Part shown: positions 11,641 to 23,098 of the stretch, piece by piece
Position numbering within the stretch: the stretch's first letter is position 1
How the letters are laid out: the number at the start of each line of letters is the position of its first letter
Assembly (NCBI RefSeq): GCF_000327385.1
Contig: NW_008709333.1
Location: 783,545-847,544, forward strand
Length of the DNA: 64,000 nt
Origin: Lottia gigantea
Taxonomy: Eukaryota; Mollusca; Gastropoda; Lottiidae
Direction: 5' to 3'
Translations under genes and position numbers: made by a program
The notes under the pieces: model-generated
Database searches by the model: none
Seen by the model: only the letters and a program-made list of their open reading frames with translations
Told to the model about the DNA's origin: nothing

Positions 11641-12345
11641 CGGTTGTCGCAAGTGTAGAAACCCTCCTAGTTTACCTGATGCGTCTCTGCGACTTGGTTA
11701 ACCAACTTTGCATCCTTTCAGAGAGTCCACATAGCTTATACCATTCATCAATTAAATGATAACGTATACCTTTATTTAGTAGTATGACCCCCCATCCCTC
11801 ATTTCCTCTTCAAACCCAAACAGCAGTCCATTCATTCATTCATTCGTTGATTTCATCATCTGTTCGTTCATTCATCAATCATTCGTTCGGACGTTCTACG
11901 TCATACGTACCTAACGTCCATACATTCATTTCATAGTTTGTCCAGTAATTTGTCTATAGTAATATAGGTAAATGACTTATTGATCGAGTATATTAATAAT
12001 TTAGTAGTCTCCAATCTTCAAGACGTTAATATTTCAATGCTTATAAAATTCAATAAGCTTACTTTCGTCAAAGTCGCGAAGTGATCCGTGAATGTGTGAC
12101 CTAAGCTTTAGATCGTGTACGAACTATATGTACAATAAGATATAATTAGCGACCTTGTGGCCTGTTCACGTGAGCTGAAATACCCCGAGCCAATTAACTT
12201 AGAGAAGTCAATAACTTGCTAGCTGAGGGTGTGAAATATTACTCGCTGGATTAAAGAAACAGTGAATAGATTTCTGACATGTAAATGGAATAAAGGTGAC
12301 ATACACCATAGAGATCACCAGTAGCATATGGTTGCGCAACCCTCA
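11641..12345. other. Intergenic, no gene seen
   Basis: No coding region. Scattered CATT runs (around 11828-11870) extend the character of the preceding tandem repeat. Confidence 0.5.
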
Positions 12346-12349
12346 TGTA

Positions 12350-12510
12350 AGTGAGTGCTCTTTTTCGATTTCAAACTGCCGAGGGATCTTTAACATGCAC
12401 AGTATGTAGCTCACAGGGCCTCAGTTTATTGTCCCATCAGAACGGCTCGACGCTTTTATCCATGTCAGCCTCGACCTGCATCGGTGACGGGGAAAAACCG
12501 CCTACGATCG
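12350..12510 (-). mobile_element. SINE family S, partial copy
   Basis: Reverse-oriented copy of the SINE body. It matches the reverse complement of 22842-22998 over CTCTTTTTCGATTTC, a TTTAACATGCACAG-like block, GGGCCTC, TTATTGTCC and a CTGCATCGGTGAC-like block. The tRNA-like head is not clear in this copy. Confidence 0.8.
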
Positions 12511-12935
12511 ATTTCGGAAAGGACAAATGAGACCGACTTATAATAAATACCATACGTGTTGACCCATTACGTAAGATTAAATACCTGTTAATTACTGAGA
12601 TTAATTAAAAAATACGGGTGTTAATTACAGAGTTATTAATAGATCACACCTGTCACAGAGATATTAACAATAATAAACAATAACACGTCATACAGATAAT
12701 ATAGCGACTTCTGTGGTTACAAATAGTCTACTGTGAAAGTTCCACTAGCGCTCTGCAACAGATTCAGATTTACGGACACTGTCGAGAATTGCTGTGGTTG
12801 TTGTTCTTCAATAAATATTTGTTGTAAACACGGGAACCACTGCCGCCACTACGTTCACTGTAGATGGCGCACACTCGTTATAGAAATGGATGCTAAAAAT
12901 AGTTTTCTGCTTCTCGGTTACTTCCGAAGCCGTTT

Positions 12936-13062
12936 TCATTCATTCATTCATTCATTCATTCATTCATTCATTCATTCATTCATTCATTCATTCATTCATT
13001 CATTCATTCATTCATTCATTCATTCATTCATTCATTCATTCATTCATTTCATTCATTCATTT
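12936..13062 (+). repeat. (CATT)n microsatellite
   Basis: About 31 copies of CATT with one slip near 13050. Open frames across it encode only repetitive HSFI and are not genes. Confidence 0.98.
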
Positions 13063-13373
13063 TGTCACTTGAACACTCTTTCTGATATTAAGAACTTTAT
13101 CTCGTATCTTCTGTCTACCGGAAATTAACATGTATCAAATAATAATCTCATTTCCGGTCTCGTGTTATCTCGTGTGAAGATCCTACTTCTAACATAGTTT
13201 GGATCACGTGAGCTCAGTGACTGGGGTAAAAAAAATGGACCAAAATAAACTCAGATCCTAAATTTTCTTGTAGATAAATATGTCACTCTGTCTCATGTTT
13301 TTTTTTCTGATTGTTACTTCACTTGGCATCCATGATCTTACGAACTTGTTATGCATCTCATGTTCAAGGTTAA

Positions 13374-13480
13374 TTAAAGGGATTGTAAGGTTATTTTCTA
13401 AATGTATAAACACTGATAGCGTCAATTTGCACCATTCCAATTTTCAATCAGATGTCTGTGGTTCCTGTAATTCAGTCTCT
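13374..13480 (+). repeat. Dispersed repeat family B copy
   Basis: Contains AAAGGGATTGTAAGG, ACACTGATAGCGTCAATTTG, CACCATTCCAATTTTCA and GATGTCTGTGGTTCCTG in order, the same order as in both copies at 16586-16830. Confidence 0.75.
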
Positions 13481-14019
13481 TTGATATTCAACCTATACAA
13501 TGTTCTAAGTAATAAAACGACTTCCTTACACTACGAAAGGAATTATGGGATATATTTTGATTGATATCGGTATTTAACCAGTGTTTTTTGATTGGTTAAC
13601 ATAAACTTGGATTTCTTTTTTATGCTATTTGGTCTAAAATCCACAGAACACGATTTAAAGAAAAATCTCGACAGATCACGAATGGCAAGTGGAGTAATCT
13701 TCAGCAAAAATACGAAACCCGCATTTGAATAAGATTGTAAGAGACTAAACTAAACTTAAAACACAATTAATGTGGTTTGTCATGCCACACATATAAAATA
13801 AAAACATCCGCCCAGAAAATCTTTCTTTAAATTCAAAAGAATTAGGGTCTGGGCCCTGTTTCCCCAAAAATCTTACGATTTGATTTTGTCTTGATTGTGG
13901 AAATTTACTTTTTGAAATACGACACAATTGATAGTAATATTTTATAAGATATAGGGTCTCAAAGATCACACAACATTCTACTATGATGACATTCAAAAGC
14001 TTTCTTTCCGCAATGAAGT

Positions 14020-17000
14020 TCAAGTTGTTTCTTTTAAAAGTTGAATTGGGGGTTTACTGGGCGGGGGTTTCCTTAAAAATGTTCGCGGGTTGTCCACTAC
14101 AACACGTGGTCCATCTGTGACGTCAATTTTAACATTTTCTTCCGCTGGCGTCAACCCTATTGGTCTATCTTTCTTCTTCCGGTGCCGATTTTCTATTTCA
14201 GCCAATCGTTTAACTCGAGATGGTTTAGGTTGTCTGATGAAATAGAATGTATCCATCTACAATTAAATCAAATCAGAAATCATTCAATTTTTAGTATTTA
14301 CTTTAAGCAATGTTACAAACCCATATCATGTTGTGCTTATATCACTAACTCTCTTGGAATGTTATACACAAATTGTATTCTATCAAGGGTAGGACCTTTT
14401 AGATTTACATGAATTACAACCCTTTGTCTGCGTTCGCAAGAGTAATGATCATATGCGAGAAAAGAAGCTTAAGATTCGCTTGCGTACAATCTAATCCAAT
14501 TGGTGCATTTATAAAGTGACACAAGAAAGGTGATTGTTGCAGTCAAGGTATAAGTTAGTAAAAGCTAGACATTGTGAAGATAGATCAAACCAGCCTACCT
14601 TCGGTTTATGTTCAGGTTCAATAAAAACACTGTCGTCTTCCTCTTGATTGTATTTCTGGTCGACTGTATAACCCGGCCACCTCGCCCACCCGCTGGTACC
14701 TTTTGCTGTAGCTGGGATAGTGGCCAGTAATTCCCCACCATGTACCCTGTCTACCACGTTAATCACCCGCTTTCTATAATTCTCCCAATGAGCATTCTCT
14801 ATAAACCTTCTAGCTAACTCCACCTCGGTGGGGATACTGAAATATTAATATTGGTAACCTTATATCAGTCACTATAGACAATTTAAAAGACATTTAAGAG
14901 TGACAGTCGTCTTCGTTTAAACCACGCCCCCTTATTAATAATAATAATGGAATCTTTGTTCATTTTATCCAAATAGTACGTGTATCGGTCTCTAACAAGA
15001 GTAGATGCATTAAGGTGAAAGACGATACAAACATGTATCTGGCGTGTTGAAGAAACTACAAGATGGGAGTAAAATATACTAAGTAATGGCCTGTATTATG
15101 TTTCAAAAGAGTTTGCACCCCCTCTCCCACCCCCGTCAAACACGCAAACCCACACAAAATGACCGACAAACCAAGCATTGATACCGGTCATACCCTCATT
15201 ACAACCAGTATAATCTTAAGGTTAATTCTCGAATAATGAGTCGGTCATAGAACGTTAATTAGCTTCAGCTATCATTAGACCACGGTCGAAACTTTCTGTC
15301 CAGTGTAGAACGCAAAACAACTCGACTTTTTGTACCTCTTAATGCATCAATATACACCAATTTACAGAGAACATTTGGATCATATTCGTAATAAAGAGTA
15401 CATTATTTTGAAAATCGGACTGTTTTTGAAAAATTTACATAACAAGAGGGCCTACGCCGTCTACTTAAACAGCCCGGCTTAAAAATCAAGTTCTTTGGTG
15501 CCCACCCCATACCAATTTTCTACGTTTTGACACCCCAAACAAATACTTACTTGTGTTGGACATATTTATCTGTTAAATAGTTCCCAATATCCTTCTTGGT
15601 GATGACTTTCCGGAAGATGCGCAGTGAGACACGGAGCACTTCCGCTCCTTGGCTGACCATTTTAACAGGTGATAAAGCTAAACTGCTGTCAGTGGATAAG
15701 ATGTAAAGATCCTGAAATTCGAATGAATTATATCATAAAGGACACATGGGAGTGCTACAGGTTGTGCAGGTTAAAGATCCCTAATGCCGCTGTTCTGCCA
15801 AAATTGTTCCTCATTGCCCCCTGCATGGCGTTTCCCGTCTTCATTAGCCCACATGGTGCAGAAATGTAGGACTAAAACTCCATTTCAATACGTACACTAT
15901 AATCTCCTTCTTGAAGAGCTCCAACCAGCGCCATCTGTTCTGTTTGACCTATCCCATCTTCCACCAGTCTCTTCAGCGCCACCTGGGTTTCCAATATATC
16001 TTCTATACTGTCGTCCATATCTTTCAGAATGGCCGTCACATCAAAATTGCGATACAGTTTTATGGTTCCCTGAAATAAACTCTTGGATCAACCTCAAACG
16101 AAATTATCGTGTCCCGAAAAATGGATTACCTCCCTTAAAATTTCTGACAACCGACCATTACTTTTACTGCAACTTAACACTATACACCATTGCCTCTTCG
16201 GATGCATTACTTGTCTCTTCGGATACATTACTTGTCTCTTCCGAACAAGTCTAGCTACGAGCCTTTGTGGATGGGTTCTATAGACATTTCCAAGTATACC
16301 GAATAAATATAAATAAATATAGATATTGCCCTCGTCAGCTGTATAAAATCTGACACAGATGTACTGAATAACCCACCTTCAAGACAAAGTAAACAAAGTT
16401 AGCTTTGGACCAATCCTCTTCTAGAACTCGACCATGGGGCATTTTAATAACCTGGGACCGGAATATAACATCTTTTACAGCCTCCTGTTCCAGAGACCGG
16501 AATATCTCAAACTTTCTAGAATTATAGTAAACTTATATAACAAATACATTATAAACTTTACAGCAGTCATTATATTAATCTAAAAGGGATTGTAAAGAGG
16601 TTATCTATATCTTATGTGTATCAGGAACACTGTCACCGATAGCATCAATTTGCACCATTCCAATTTTCAGTCCGATGTCTGTGGTTCCTGCAATTCCACA
16701 AAAATCACGACACTTTTAAAGTGTTGTAAAGAGGTTTTCTAAAAAAATTATGTGTATCTTGGACACTGATAGCATCAATTTGCATCTTTCTAATTTTCAG
16801 TCAGACGTCTGTGGTTCCTGCAATTCCAACAAGACCAAATGTCCTGTGACACCACTATTGCAAAGCTGTTTATAACATAAAAGAGCCTTTGAGATAACAC
16901 ACAGCACAGAAACACAACATTCTTAGTTTTAGAGGAACTGAAAAACCACAGACGTGTCCGACAAACAAACAACACATAAAACGGTGTAATTGCAGAAAAT

Positions 17001-19301
17001 ACAAGTATGTAAACTGAAAATATACAATAAACATACTCAGCAAATTTCATCTTCCGTCGAATCTGTGATTCAATATGACCAGGACAAATTGAAAGAAATA
17101 TTTCTCCGTCGATATGAAAAAACTCAGCCGGATCTTTTACAATAATGGTAGCTGATCGTAGACCATCGCCTGTTAGAGATTCTTCCTGGAAAAGAAATAA
17201 TTCAGGTTCTTTAGGATCCTGTCTACCAGCTGGTCCTTGGCCAAAAAATACTGGTATAACCTTTATTCTTGTTCCATATTATCTCGGTGTGGTCTGATTT
17301 GAAAACACATGACATGAGTTACAACCCTTCATCTTTCAGCATAAATCTTAAATAGTTAGATTGCTAGTTGCGGCAGTTTTATGTAAATGTTATAGGCGGA
17401 ATCCTCCCAGGGAGCTTTTGTGCGTTCTGACACATATTTTGGGGCGAAAATGTCTGCAAATAAAATTTTTTTTAGGGGGATAAACCTGTTTTCTAGGTGA
17501 CTCGCCCTTTTTTTTACCGCCATTGATTAAGTGCTGCAGGTTCGAATCCTACTCAAATCAAAACGTTTCTATACAAATATCCAAATTCGACTGGCTTTTC
17601 ACTCAATTCTCTGCCAAAATATAACTTACCCCAAAGCTGGACCCAGCTTTGATGACATTTTCTGTGGTGGAGAAAATCTTTCCATTTTTATCCTCCATTT
17701 CTACTTGAATCATGACAGACCCAGCAAAAATAAAATAAACATTTTCTCCCTCGTGTCCCTGTCTTAATACAACTCGACCTCGACCACATCTAAAGTATAG
17801 ATAAAGGTGTTTTATAGAACGAGTTTTATATTGATATTTGTCGTAATTTGAATTCTTTTAGATGGACCAATACGTTAATGCTACAGTATTAAATTTTTAC
17901 TAAAATTTCTTACTTTGTGTATCTCATGTATTGGCAGATCTTAACTCGAGCTTTCTCTGTAAATTTCTCTCGGAAACTCTGCATTCCCATCAATAAATCA
18001 TGAAGTCGTTTTATCTCATCTTTCGTTCTTTCTTCTGGCTTTCTGATCGTGATAGTCTGGGCCCACAGTGGAACCTTCGAGATCTGAAAAAAAAAACGTC
18101 AACTTCCACAACGCCTGATGCTTAAGATTTTGTAGATATAGCTTAATATGGTAGACTGAATTTGAAATTGACATGAATAGGTAACAAAATCGAAACGTTA
18201 CTTACCGCCCTGTCTCGAGAAAACCAAGATTTATCAAAAAATAACTTGGACCCTTCTTCTTCTTCGTCTGGTTGTTTCATTGGCATATAAAACATGTCAG
18301 AGAGGGGCACCTGTTCCGATAACCTGATAGATAATCTCTGCATATCTAACCCCAGTTTACTGACTGCCTTTATTACTGTAGCGTACCAGCGAAACGTCCG
18401 AACCTTGGTAAGAAAAATAACACTGTCTGAATGATCATACGAAACATTGTGTTAAAAATTTTAGAGAAAGCTTCTTTATTATGGGAAATACCAATTAATA
18501 AGGGGTAAAATAAATAAATAGCAATTCTTCAGCATCAAGTAAGTGTAATAAGTAAGTATTAAAATAACAAGATACATATTCTATCAATTGTAGCAGGAAT
18601 GTAATAACGTATATGGTCGAACCATCATCCGATTGATATGGATATGTAAACATCGACAATACGAGACATGTTCTTATATATATAATGTATGTCAAAAAAC
18701 ATGAATTTATTCATCAAAATCAAGTTGCATTTCGCAGTAGTACATGTGTTTCCTTCATATATAAAATCTGTAATCTACTACAATACAATTTATACTCCCC
18801 GATATCCCTGGTTATAAATCCAATTATGAATTTAACGTAGGCTCTTACCTGTTTAACCTTATCTGAATCTCGTTCGACAGATTCCGGAAAAGCGTCATAC
18901 AACCCATCGCTTCCTCTTCGGGATATTTCGGAAGACCTTCGTGAAGTATCGGCAATCATCGGCAACTTTGGTCGGTTCCGTTTGATCCTTTTGTACTGTT
19001 CTTGCGACCATTCTCTTACAACCTTGGTCGGATCTGGTAACTCCACTAATGGCATCGGATTGCATTTTGAAGCTCTGCGTTTGACTGCGTTTAGTTCTAT
19101 GAGATTAGAAGGGGTAGAATACGGTCCAGCATAACCGAACTTGTAAGAGTGGGTCGATTGTCTTTCTAAGGCAGTCAATATATCAGGATTGGACTGTGAC
19201 CTATTTCTGAATAAATTGGGTTGTCGCCCTTGGCGGAAGCGATGCTTCCTCAAACCTGGAGCTGTGGTTGGTCGGAATGATCCTGACGTCACACTTGACA
19301 T
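14020..19301 (-). CDS. CNBD2: Cyclic nucleotide-binding domain-containing protein, CNBD2-like (ten exons)
   Basis: Coding exons, 5' to 3': 18849-19301, 18206-18403, 17914-18083, 17630-17789, 17037-17185, 16377-16515, 15896-16069, 15551-15711, 14599-14836, 14020-14256. All borders are GT/AG and all phases agree, giving 692 residues. Residues 1-151 are basic and serine-rich. A cyclic nucleotide-binding fold covers about 225-377, with VVLRQGHEGENVYFIFAGSV and a phosphate-binding cassette in which FGE (326-328) and R337 of LRSATI match the family. A second, weaker repeat follows at about 378-480 (MPHGRVLEEDWSKANFVYFV). The C-terminus is Pro/Lys-rich. No kinase, channel or exchange-factor domain is present, as in CNBD2. 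Vertebrate CNBD2 binds cAMP and is linked to spermatogenesis, so a sperm or ciliary role is a family inference. Possible further 5' non-coding exons cannot be judged. Confidence 0.85.
14525..14585 (+). mobile_element. MITE family A solo arm in CNBD2-like intron 9
   Basis: Contains TTGCAGTCAAGGTATAAG and AGACATTGTGAAGATAGATC. It lies just 3' (in gene orientation) of the exon 9 donor (14598). Confidence 0.7.
15745..15889 (+). mobile_element. SINE family S, 3' half, filling CNBD2-like intron 7
   Basis: Matches the SINE body: GTGCTACAGGTTGTGCAGG, CCTCATTGCCCCCTGCATGG, CGTCTTCATTAGCCCA. It also retains a tail, TGGTGCAGAAATGTAGGACT then AAAACTCCATTTCA, that aligns with the family M minisatellite unit. 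The intron spans 15712-15895 (184 bp), so the SINE makes up most of it. The SINE is antisense to the gene. Confidence 0.85.
16586..16830 (+). repeat. Family B repeat, two copies in tandem, in CNBD2-like intron 5
   Basis: Two copies (about 16586-16700 and 16722-16830) share TTGTAAAGAGGTT, TTATGTGTATC, GATAGCATCAATTTGCA, AATTTTCAGTC and GTCTGTGGTTCCTGCAATTC. They sit inside the 521-bp intron 16516-17036 and are absent from the coding sequence. Confidence 0.85.
17200..17275 (-). repeat. Dispersed repeat shared with 49000-49060
   Basis: Contains CTACCAGCTGGTCCTTGGCC. The reverse complement of this block, with flanking GGATCCT, occurs at about 49029-49062. It lies in intron 4 of the CNBD2-like gene. 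Class unknown. Confidence 0.6.
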
Positions 19302-19620
19302 TTTGAATCCAATACCTTTCCAAAGGTAATTAAATATAATATAACTTGACCACTCTATCGTGGTATCTATAACAGAAATCCAACATATTTCACTACATCT
19401 AATTCACATCATACAACTAATTAGGTCACTTGTTAAAACGCACGAGTAAACTGATATAAGATCAATAGGCATTCGAACACCAAACAACCGTAACCATCAA
19501 TTCCAAATTCGTGCACACGCAAACTATTTCCTATCTGTTAGAATGATCCGGGTTTGTCAGCGAGGATCGAACAACGTATAAAATCTTCCTAAAATAGCTC
19601 AAGTATCTACATACATGTCG
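19302..19620 (-). promoter_or_regulatory. Probable 5' region of the CNBD2-like gene
   Basis: Upstream of the ATG on the minus strand. No TATA box or clear initiator was identified; placement rests only on position. The plus-strand frame here (19615-19827) has no recognisable domain. Confidence 0.25.
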
Positions 19621-20164
19621 TTATGTCAAGATTTCCATTTGGTCACGAAATCTGCAAACAGTCTGAACGTTCCTGATATAGACGAAGATTCTAACGAATG
19701 CGTCGGTGTAATATCATCAGCATCTATTTTGGTTGCATGGTCTATTTATGTTTTCTGTGTACTTGATGTGTCCACGACGGAAGTTAACATGTTCAGTTAT
19801 AGCCTCTGCTATAAATGGTTATCTTAAGTCAATGGCGATCTGTAAATAAAAAGATCATGTCCGAAAATAGCGCAGACCGGAAAGGTTTCAAACTCTCGCT
19901 AGTTGCTAACGATCTATGATGTTTGTATGTCGTCTGTTGAGAACGTGCTGATTAGAATGATATGTTGTGTTGATTGACGTGTTATTACACCGCGGAACTA
20001 TCAATATCTAGAATTAAACTGTAATATAAATTAATAATTAATACAACCTATGATTATAGTAATAGATAATATAATTAAACTTTCCTCCGAATCAGTATCG
20101 GTCTTGGAAGATAGCTCCAAACATTCTTCGTATACGAGGCCAAAAATATTGATGGGAAGTAACA

Positions 20165-20275
20165 CCTACCTTCACAATGTCAAGCTTTTTCGAACCTTCG
20201 TCTTATAAAGGTGGCTATTGCAGTCAAGGTATTAGACAAAGTTCTTTATACCTGGACATTGTGAAGATGTTACTC
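20165..20275. mobile_element. MITE family A, two terminal arms head to head
   Basis: Starts with CTTCACAATGTCAAGCTTTT and ends with CTGGACATTGTGAAGATG, which are inverted to each other. Between them lies the inner block GGCTATTGCAGTCAAGGTAT. This looks like an internally deleted copy. Confidence 0.75.
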
Positions 20276-20371
20276 CTGTGGTTTTTTTACATCTTTCCAT
20301 GGGGTATCTGTTATGATGCACACAAAAAAACAGTGAAGGAAAAAATGAAATGTCCAACTGTACTGCTCCTA

Positions 20372-20510
20372 ATGGGCTAATGAATAAGGACAATGCCATG
20401 CAGTGTACAATGAGAGATATTTGTCAGGCATTTGCCTACTCTCTTCCGATTTCCAACTGTCGAGATATTTTGAACGTGCACAGCCTGTAGCATAAGACTA
20501 GAATGAGATG
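20372..20510 (-). mobile_element. SINE family S, 3' half
   Basis: On the plus strand it shows TGGGCTAATGAATAAGGACA, GCCATGCAGTGTACAATGA, CTTCCGATTTCCAACTGTCG and GAACGTGCACAGCCTGTAG, the reverse complement of the SINE body at 22930-23075. Confidence 0.85.
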
Positions 20511-21714
20511 AGAGACAGTGTTCAGTTTTGGTGATTATCTAGAAAATAGAGGAACAAAATGCTTTTCACATCGCCAAGTGGAAATAATGTCTTATGTCTG
20601 TACCATCGTTTATTCCAAATGTCATTGAATAATAAGTACAAATTTAGTAGAAGAATTTCAAACACTACATACAGTATATAAAAGAATATTGTATCCTAGA
20701 TTTGTGCGGCATGTTAGACTGTTGAGAGATAATAACATGCGCACTAAGGTAGATTTTACCAATCACGATATGCTATAAATGGGTATCTATATGATATGTT
20801 TACACTGTTATAGAACTAACAGACAGATGGTCAAGTTTACTTTCTTTCCTGATAATATTCCAACCTCTTACATTTTATTCTGGACAATTCCAACCTAGCG
20901 GCAACATGTATTATTAGATTACAGACTTGGAGTGACAATATAACGAATAAGAGAGACAGGAATTGGTTTAGTTTTACCAACATACTTCGTTATAGAACAG
21001 TTGAATATCTATTTACTTTCAATCTTCAATTTTCTTTTACACTTTCGTTTTAAAAATCGCAAAAATACATTTTCTGATTCATAAATATCAAGAAAATATC
21101 TATTACCGTATATGGTTTAAAAACCCAGATATATAGTATAATATTATAGGAAACCTATGATAAATAAAACCAAAATATATACCTCGAGTCCTATATCGTT
21201 CTATAATCTCAGTATTAGTCAAAAATACATAATACATAATATCAAAATATGAATACCATATCATTCTAGGTTATGTCTTAAACAAAGATAAAACCGACAA
21301 ATATATCTCAGTGCCTATATTGTCTTTAGTCTTCCCTCATGTACCCCCCCCCCCCCCCTCCACCCTAATAGATGATTAAATAAAATATCAAAATATAAAT
21401 ACCTTATATATTAATATCATTCTTTACTTTAAAAAGTTTATGTTTTAAACATCCATATACGATATAAAACTGACAAATATACTTCAATATCGTTCTGGTG
21501 TTTAATATAAGTTAGTCAGTATAGAAAATATAAAAGTTATATTATTGTTATTTATTGAAAGGAAATCACTACAAAACATATCTATTATTGTTCAATGAAA
21601 GGAATGGAACGATACAAAATATCGTCTATTGAAATACAGAGAATACACTATTTATATAGAATGCTTACAGTCTTTATTATATGTTTATTAGTCAGTAGCC
21701 TGTTGAATCGTAAC

Positions 21715-21860
21715 TTACAGAGATTGTAAAGAGGTTTACTTAACGGTAGTGTATAGGGTCTGCGATCTTCCGATTATACAGATCTGCTATCTTCGATCTT
21801 CGTATTATACATCACCTTACTTAACTGTTTATGTGTATCGGGGACACTGAAATCTGATTT
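21715..21860 (+). repeat. Dispersed repeat family B, diverged copy
   Basis: Contains AGATTGTAAAGAGGTTTACT and TTATGTGTATCGGGGACACT in the family order, but about 50 bp of unrelated sequence is inserted and the 3' part is lost. Confidence 0.5.
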
Positions 21861-22035
21861 TTCAATATTCGTGCTCGTATTTACAGTTTGTATGGTAGTC
21901 CCTCTACAGCGAGATTTGTTGTCACGTAGTAAACTTCTAGTAAAGCATTCACAGAGATTCACAAGAGGTTTTTAAATTATCCGGGACTCTTAGACTACTT
22001 CTTTTATTCATCATTATCCTCATTTTGTGTTTGAT

Positions 22036-22090
22036 AAAGATTCCAGTATGTTAATCGAAACGTTGTTAAAATTAAAGGAAGTAGTAGTAT
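22036..22090 (+). ncRNA. Hammerhead-like repeat, copy H4 (degenerate)
   Basis: Reads TTTGATAAA, then GATT and AATC that can pair around a 10-nt loop, then GAAACGTTGT and a tail AAATTAAAGGAAGTAGTAG resembling that of H1 and H2. The first core block has decayed from CTGATGA to TTGATAA, so activity is unlikely. Confidence 0.35.
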
Positions 22091-22383
22091 ATATATAATA
22101 GTGTTCTTATTTGTTTAACTATTATTCATTTGAATTGTATGGTTTTCTTAAAATTACAGGAATCAAATACGTGGAGTTGGAAATCAGGCAATGTGCAAAA
22201 TAAGTTAAATAGCTGATGTTATTAGTATTACTGATACGCATGCCAATAGATTTGATTAAATTCATTGAAATCATTAAAACGTAAGAGGGGAGGGGAGGCA
22301 ACTTGTGTGATTATTTATACGACAGACTACAAGTAAATTTCTAATATTTTTTCAGAATCCTACAGACTGTCAGAATCATTAAA

Positions 22384-22440
22384 TTTAAAGGGACGAATTC
22401 GCCATTTTGGGGGTTGATTGGGTCTTGAATATATGTAAAA
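22384..22440 (+). repeat. Short dispersed repeat with GCCATTTTGGGGG
   Basis: TTTAAAGGGAC, CGCCATTTTGGGGG and CTTGAATATAT match the reverse complement of 6964-7015 in the same order. Class unknown. Confidence 0.55.
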
Positions 22441-22544
22441 GTTCCCCAGAACTACTATAAAAAACATAAATATCGTACTGAGTGCTACACATTTTGCGAA
22501 GACGTGTCTTAAAGAATGAGAGTGACATTAAATTTATATTTTAG

Positions 22545-22564
22545 TCACCCCCCCCCCCCCCCCT
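22545..22564 (+). repeat. Poly-C tract
   Basis: About 16 consecutive C. A similar run lies at 21345-21360. Homopolymers of this type are also prone to sequencing error. Confidence 0.85.
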
Positions 22565-22689
22565 TGTCTCCTCCAACCCATGGTATTGTTACAACTGATT
22601 TTTTAAAAAAAAAATAGCGACAACCTTCTTCAAATATATCATTTACTACATATTTAGGAAGACGGGACAAGGCTGGGAGTTGTAGTTGT

Positions 22690-22755
22690 AGTTACCCCCA
22701 GCTTCACAATATCAAGCTATTAGATCTACGACTTTCGACTAGCTTGACATTGTGA
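22690..22755. mobile_element. MITE family A, internally deleted copy interrupted by a SINE
   Basis: Starts with CTTCACAATATCAAGCTATT and reaches AGCTTGACATTGTGA, the two inverted ends of family A. The element then breaks at the SINE insertion and resumes after 23087 with the duplicated TTGACATTGTGA and AATATGG. Confidence 0.8.
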
Positions 22756-23086
22756 TGGCTCAGTGAGTTAGACGCTTTCTCGCTAACCTAAGGGTTCAGT
22801 GGGTCTAGGGTTCAATCACGACATAGGCCGAGATGATATCTTTGGATTTTTCAACCCAGTTTCCCCCTGTCAGTGATGCAGGTAAGAGGGGCGGACATGG
22901 AAAAGCGTTTAGTCGTTCGGATAGGACAATAATCCGAGGCCCCGTGTACTACAGGCTGTGCACGTTTAAGACCCCTCTACAGTTGGAAATCGAAAAAGAG
23001 GAGGCTTTTGCCGGTGTCCTGGCAAAATTTCCCTCATTGCACCCTGCATGGCGTTGCCCGTCTTCATTAGCCCATCATTTTCAATT
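22756..23086 (+). mobile_element. tRNA-derived SINE family S, best copy, with 12-bp target-site duplication
   Basis: The 331-bp element is flanked by direct repeats TTGACATTGTGA at 22744-22755 and 23087-23098. The 5' end, TGGCTCAGTGAGTTAGACGC, resembles a tRNA A box. GGGTTCAATCA at 22808-22818 resembles a B box, at a tRNA-like spacing. The body contains a GTGCACGTTTAAGACCCCTC block, ATCGAAAAAGAGG, and CTGCATGGCGTTGCCCGTCT near the 3' end. The TSD and split promoter together support a real SINE mobilised by a LINE. Body sequences of this type recur at 12350, 15745, 20372, 32885, 47396, 56420 and 63110. Confidence 0.9.
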
Positions 23087-23098
23087 TTGACATTGTGA

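Larger units (their letters stand above)
19621..22020. other. Intergenic, repeats only
   Basis: No gene seen. It holds opposed MITE family A ends at 20165-20275, a SINE copy at 20372-20510, a C-run at 21345-21360 and a weak family B copy at 21715-21860. The rest is very AT-rich. Confidence 0.55.

Noticed and set aside
12733-13128. Two overlapping open frames encoding repeated HSFI
   Set aside because: They are translations of the (CATT)n microsatellite and carry no other signal.
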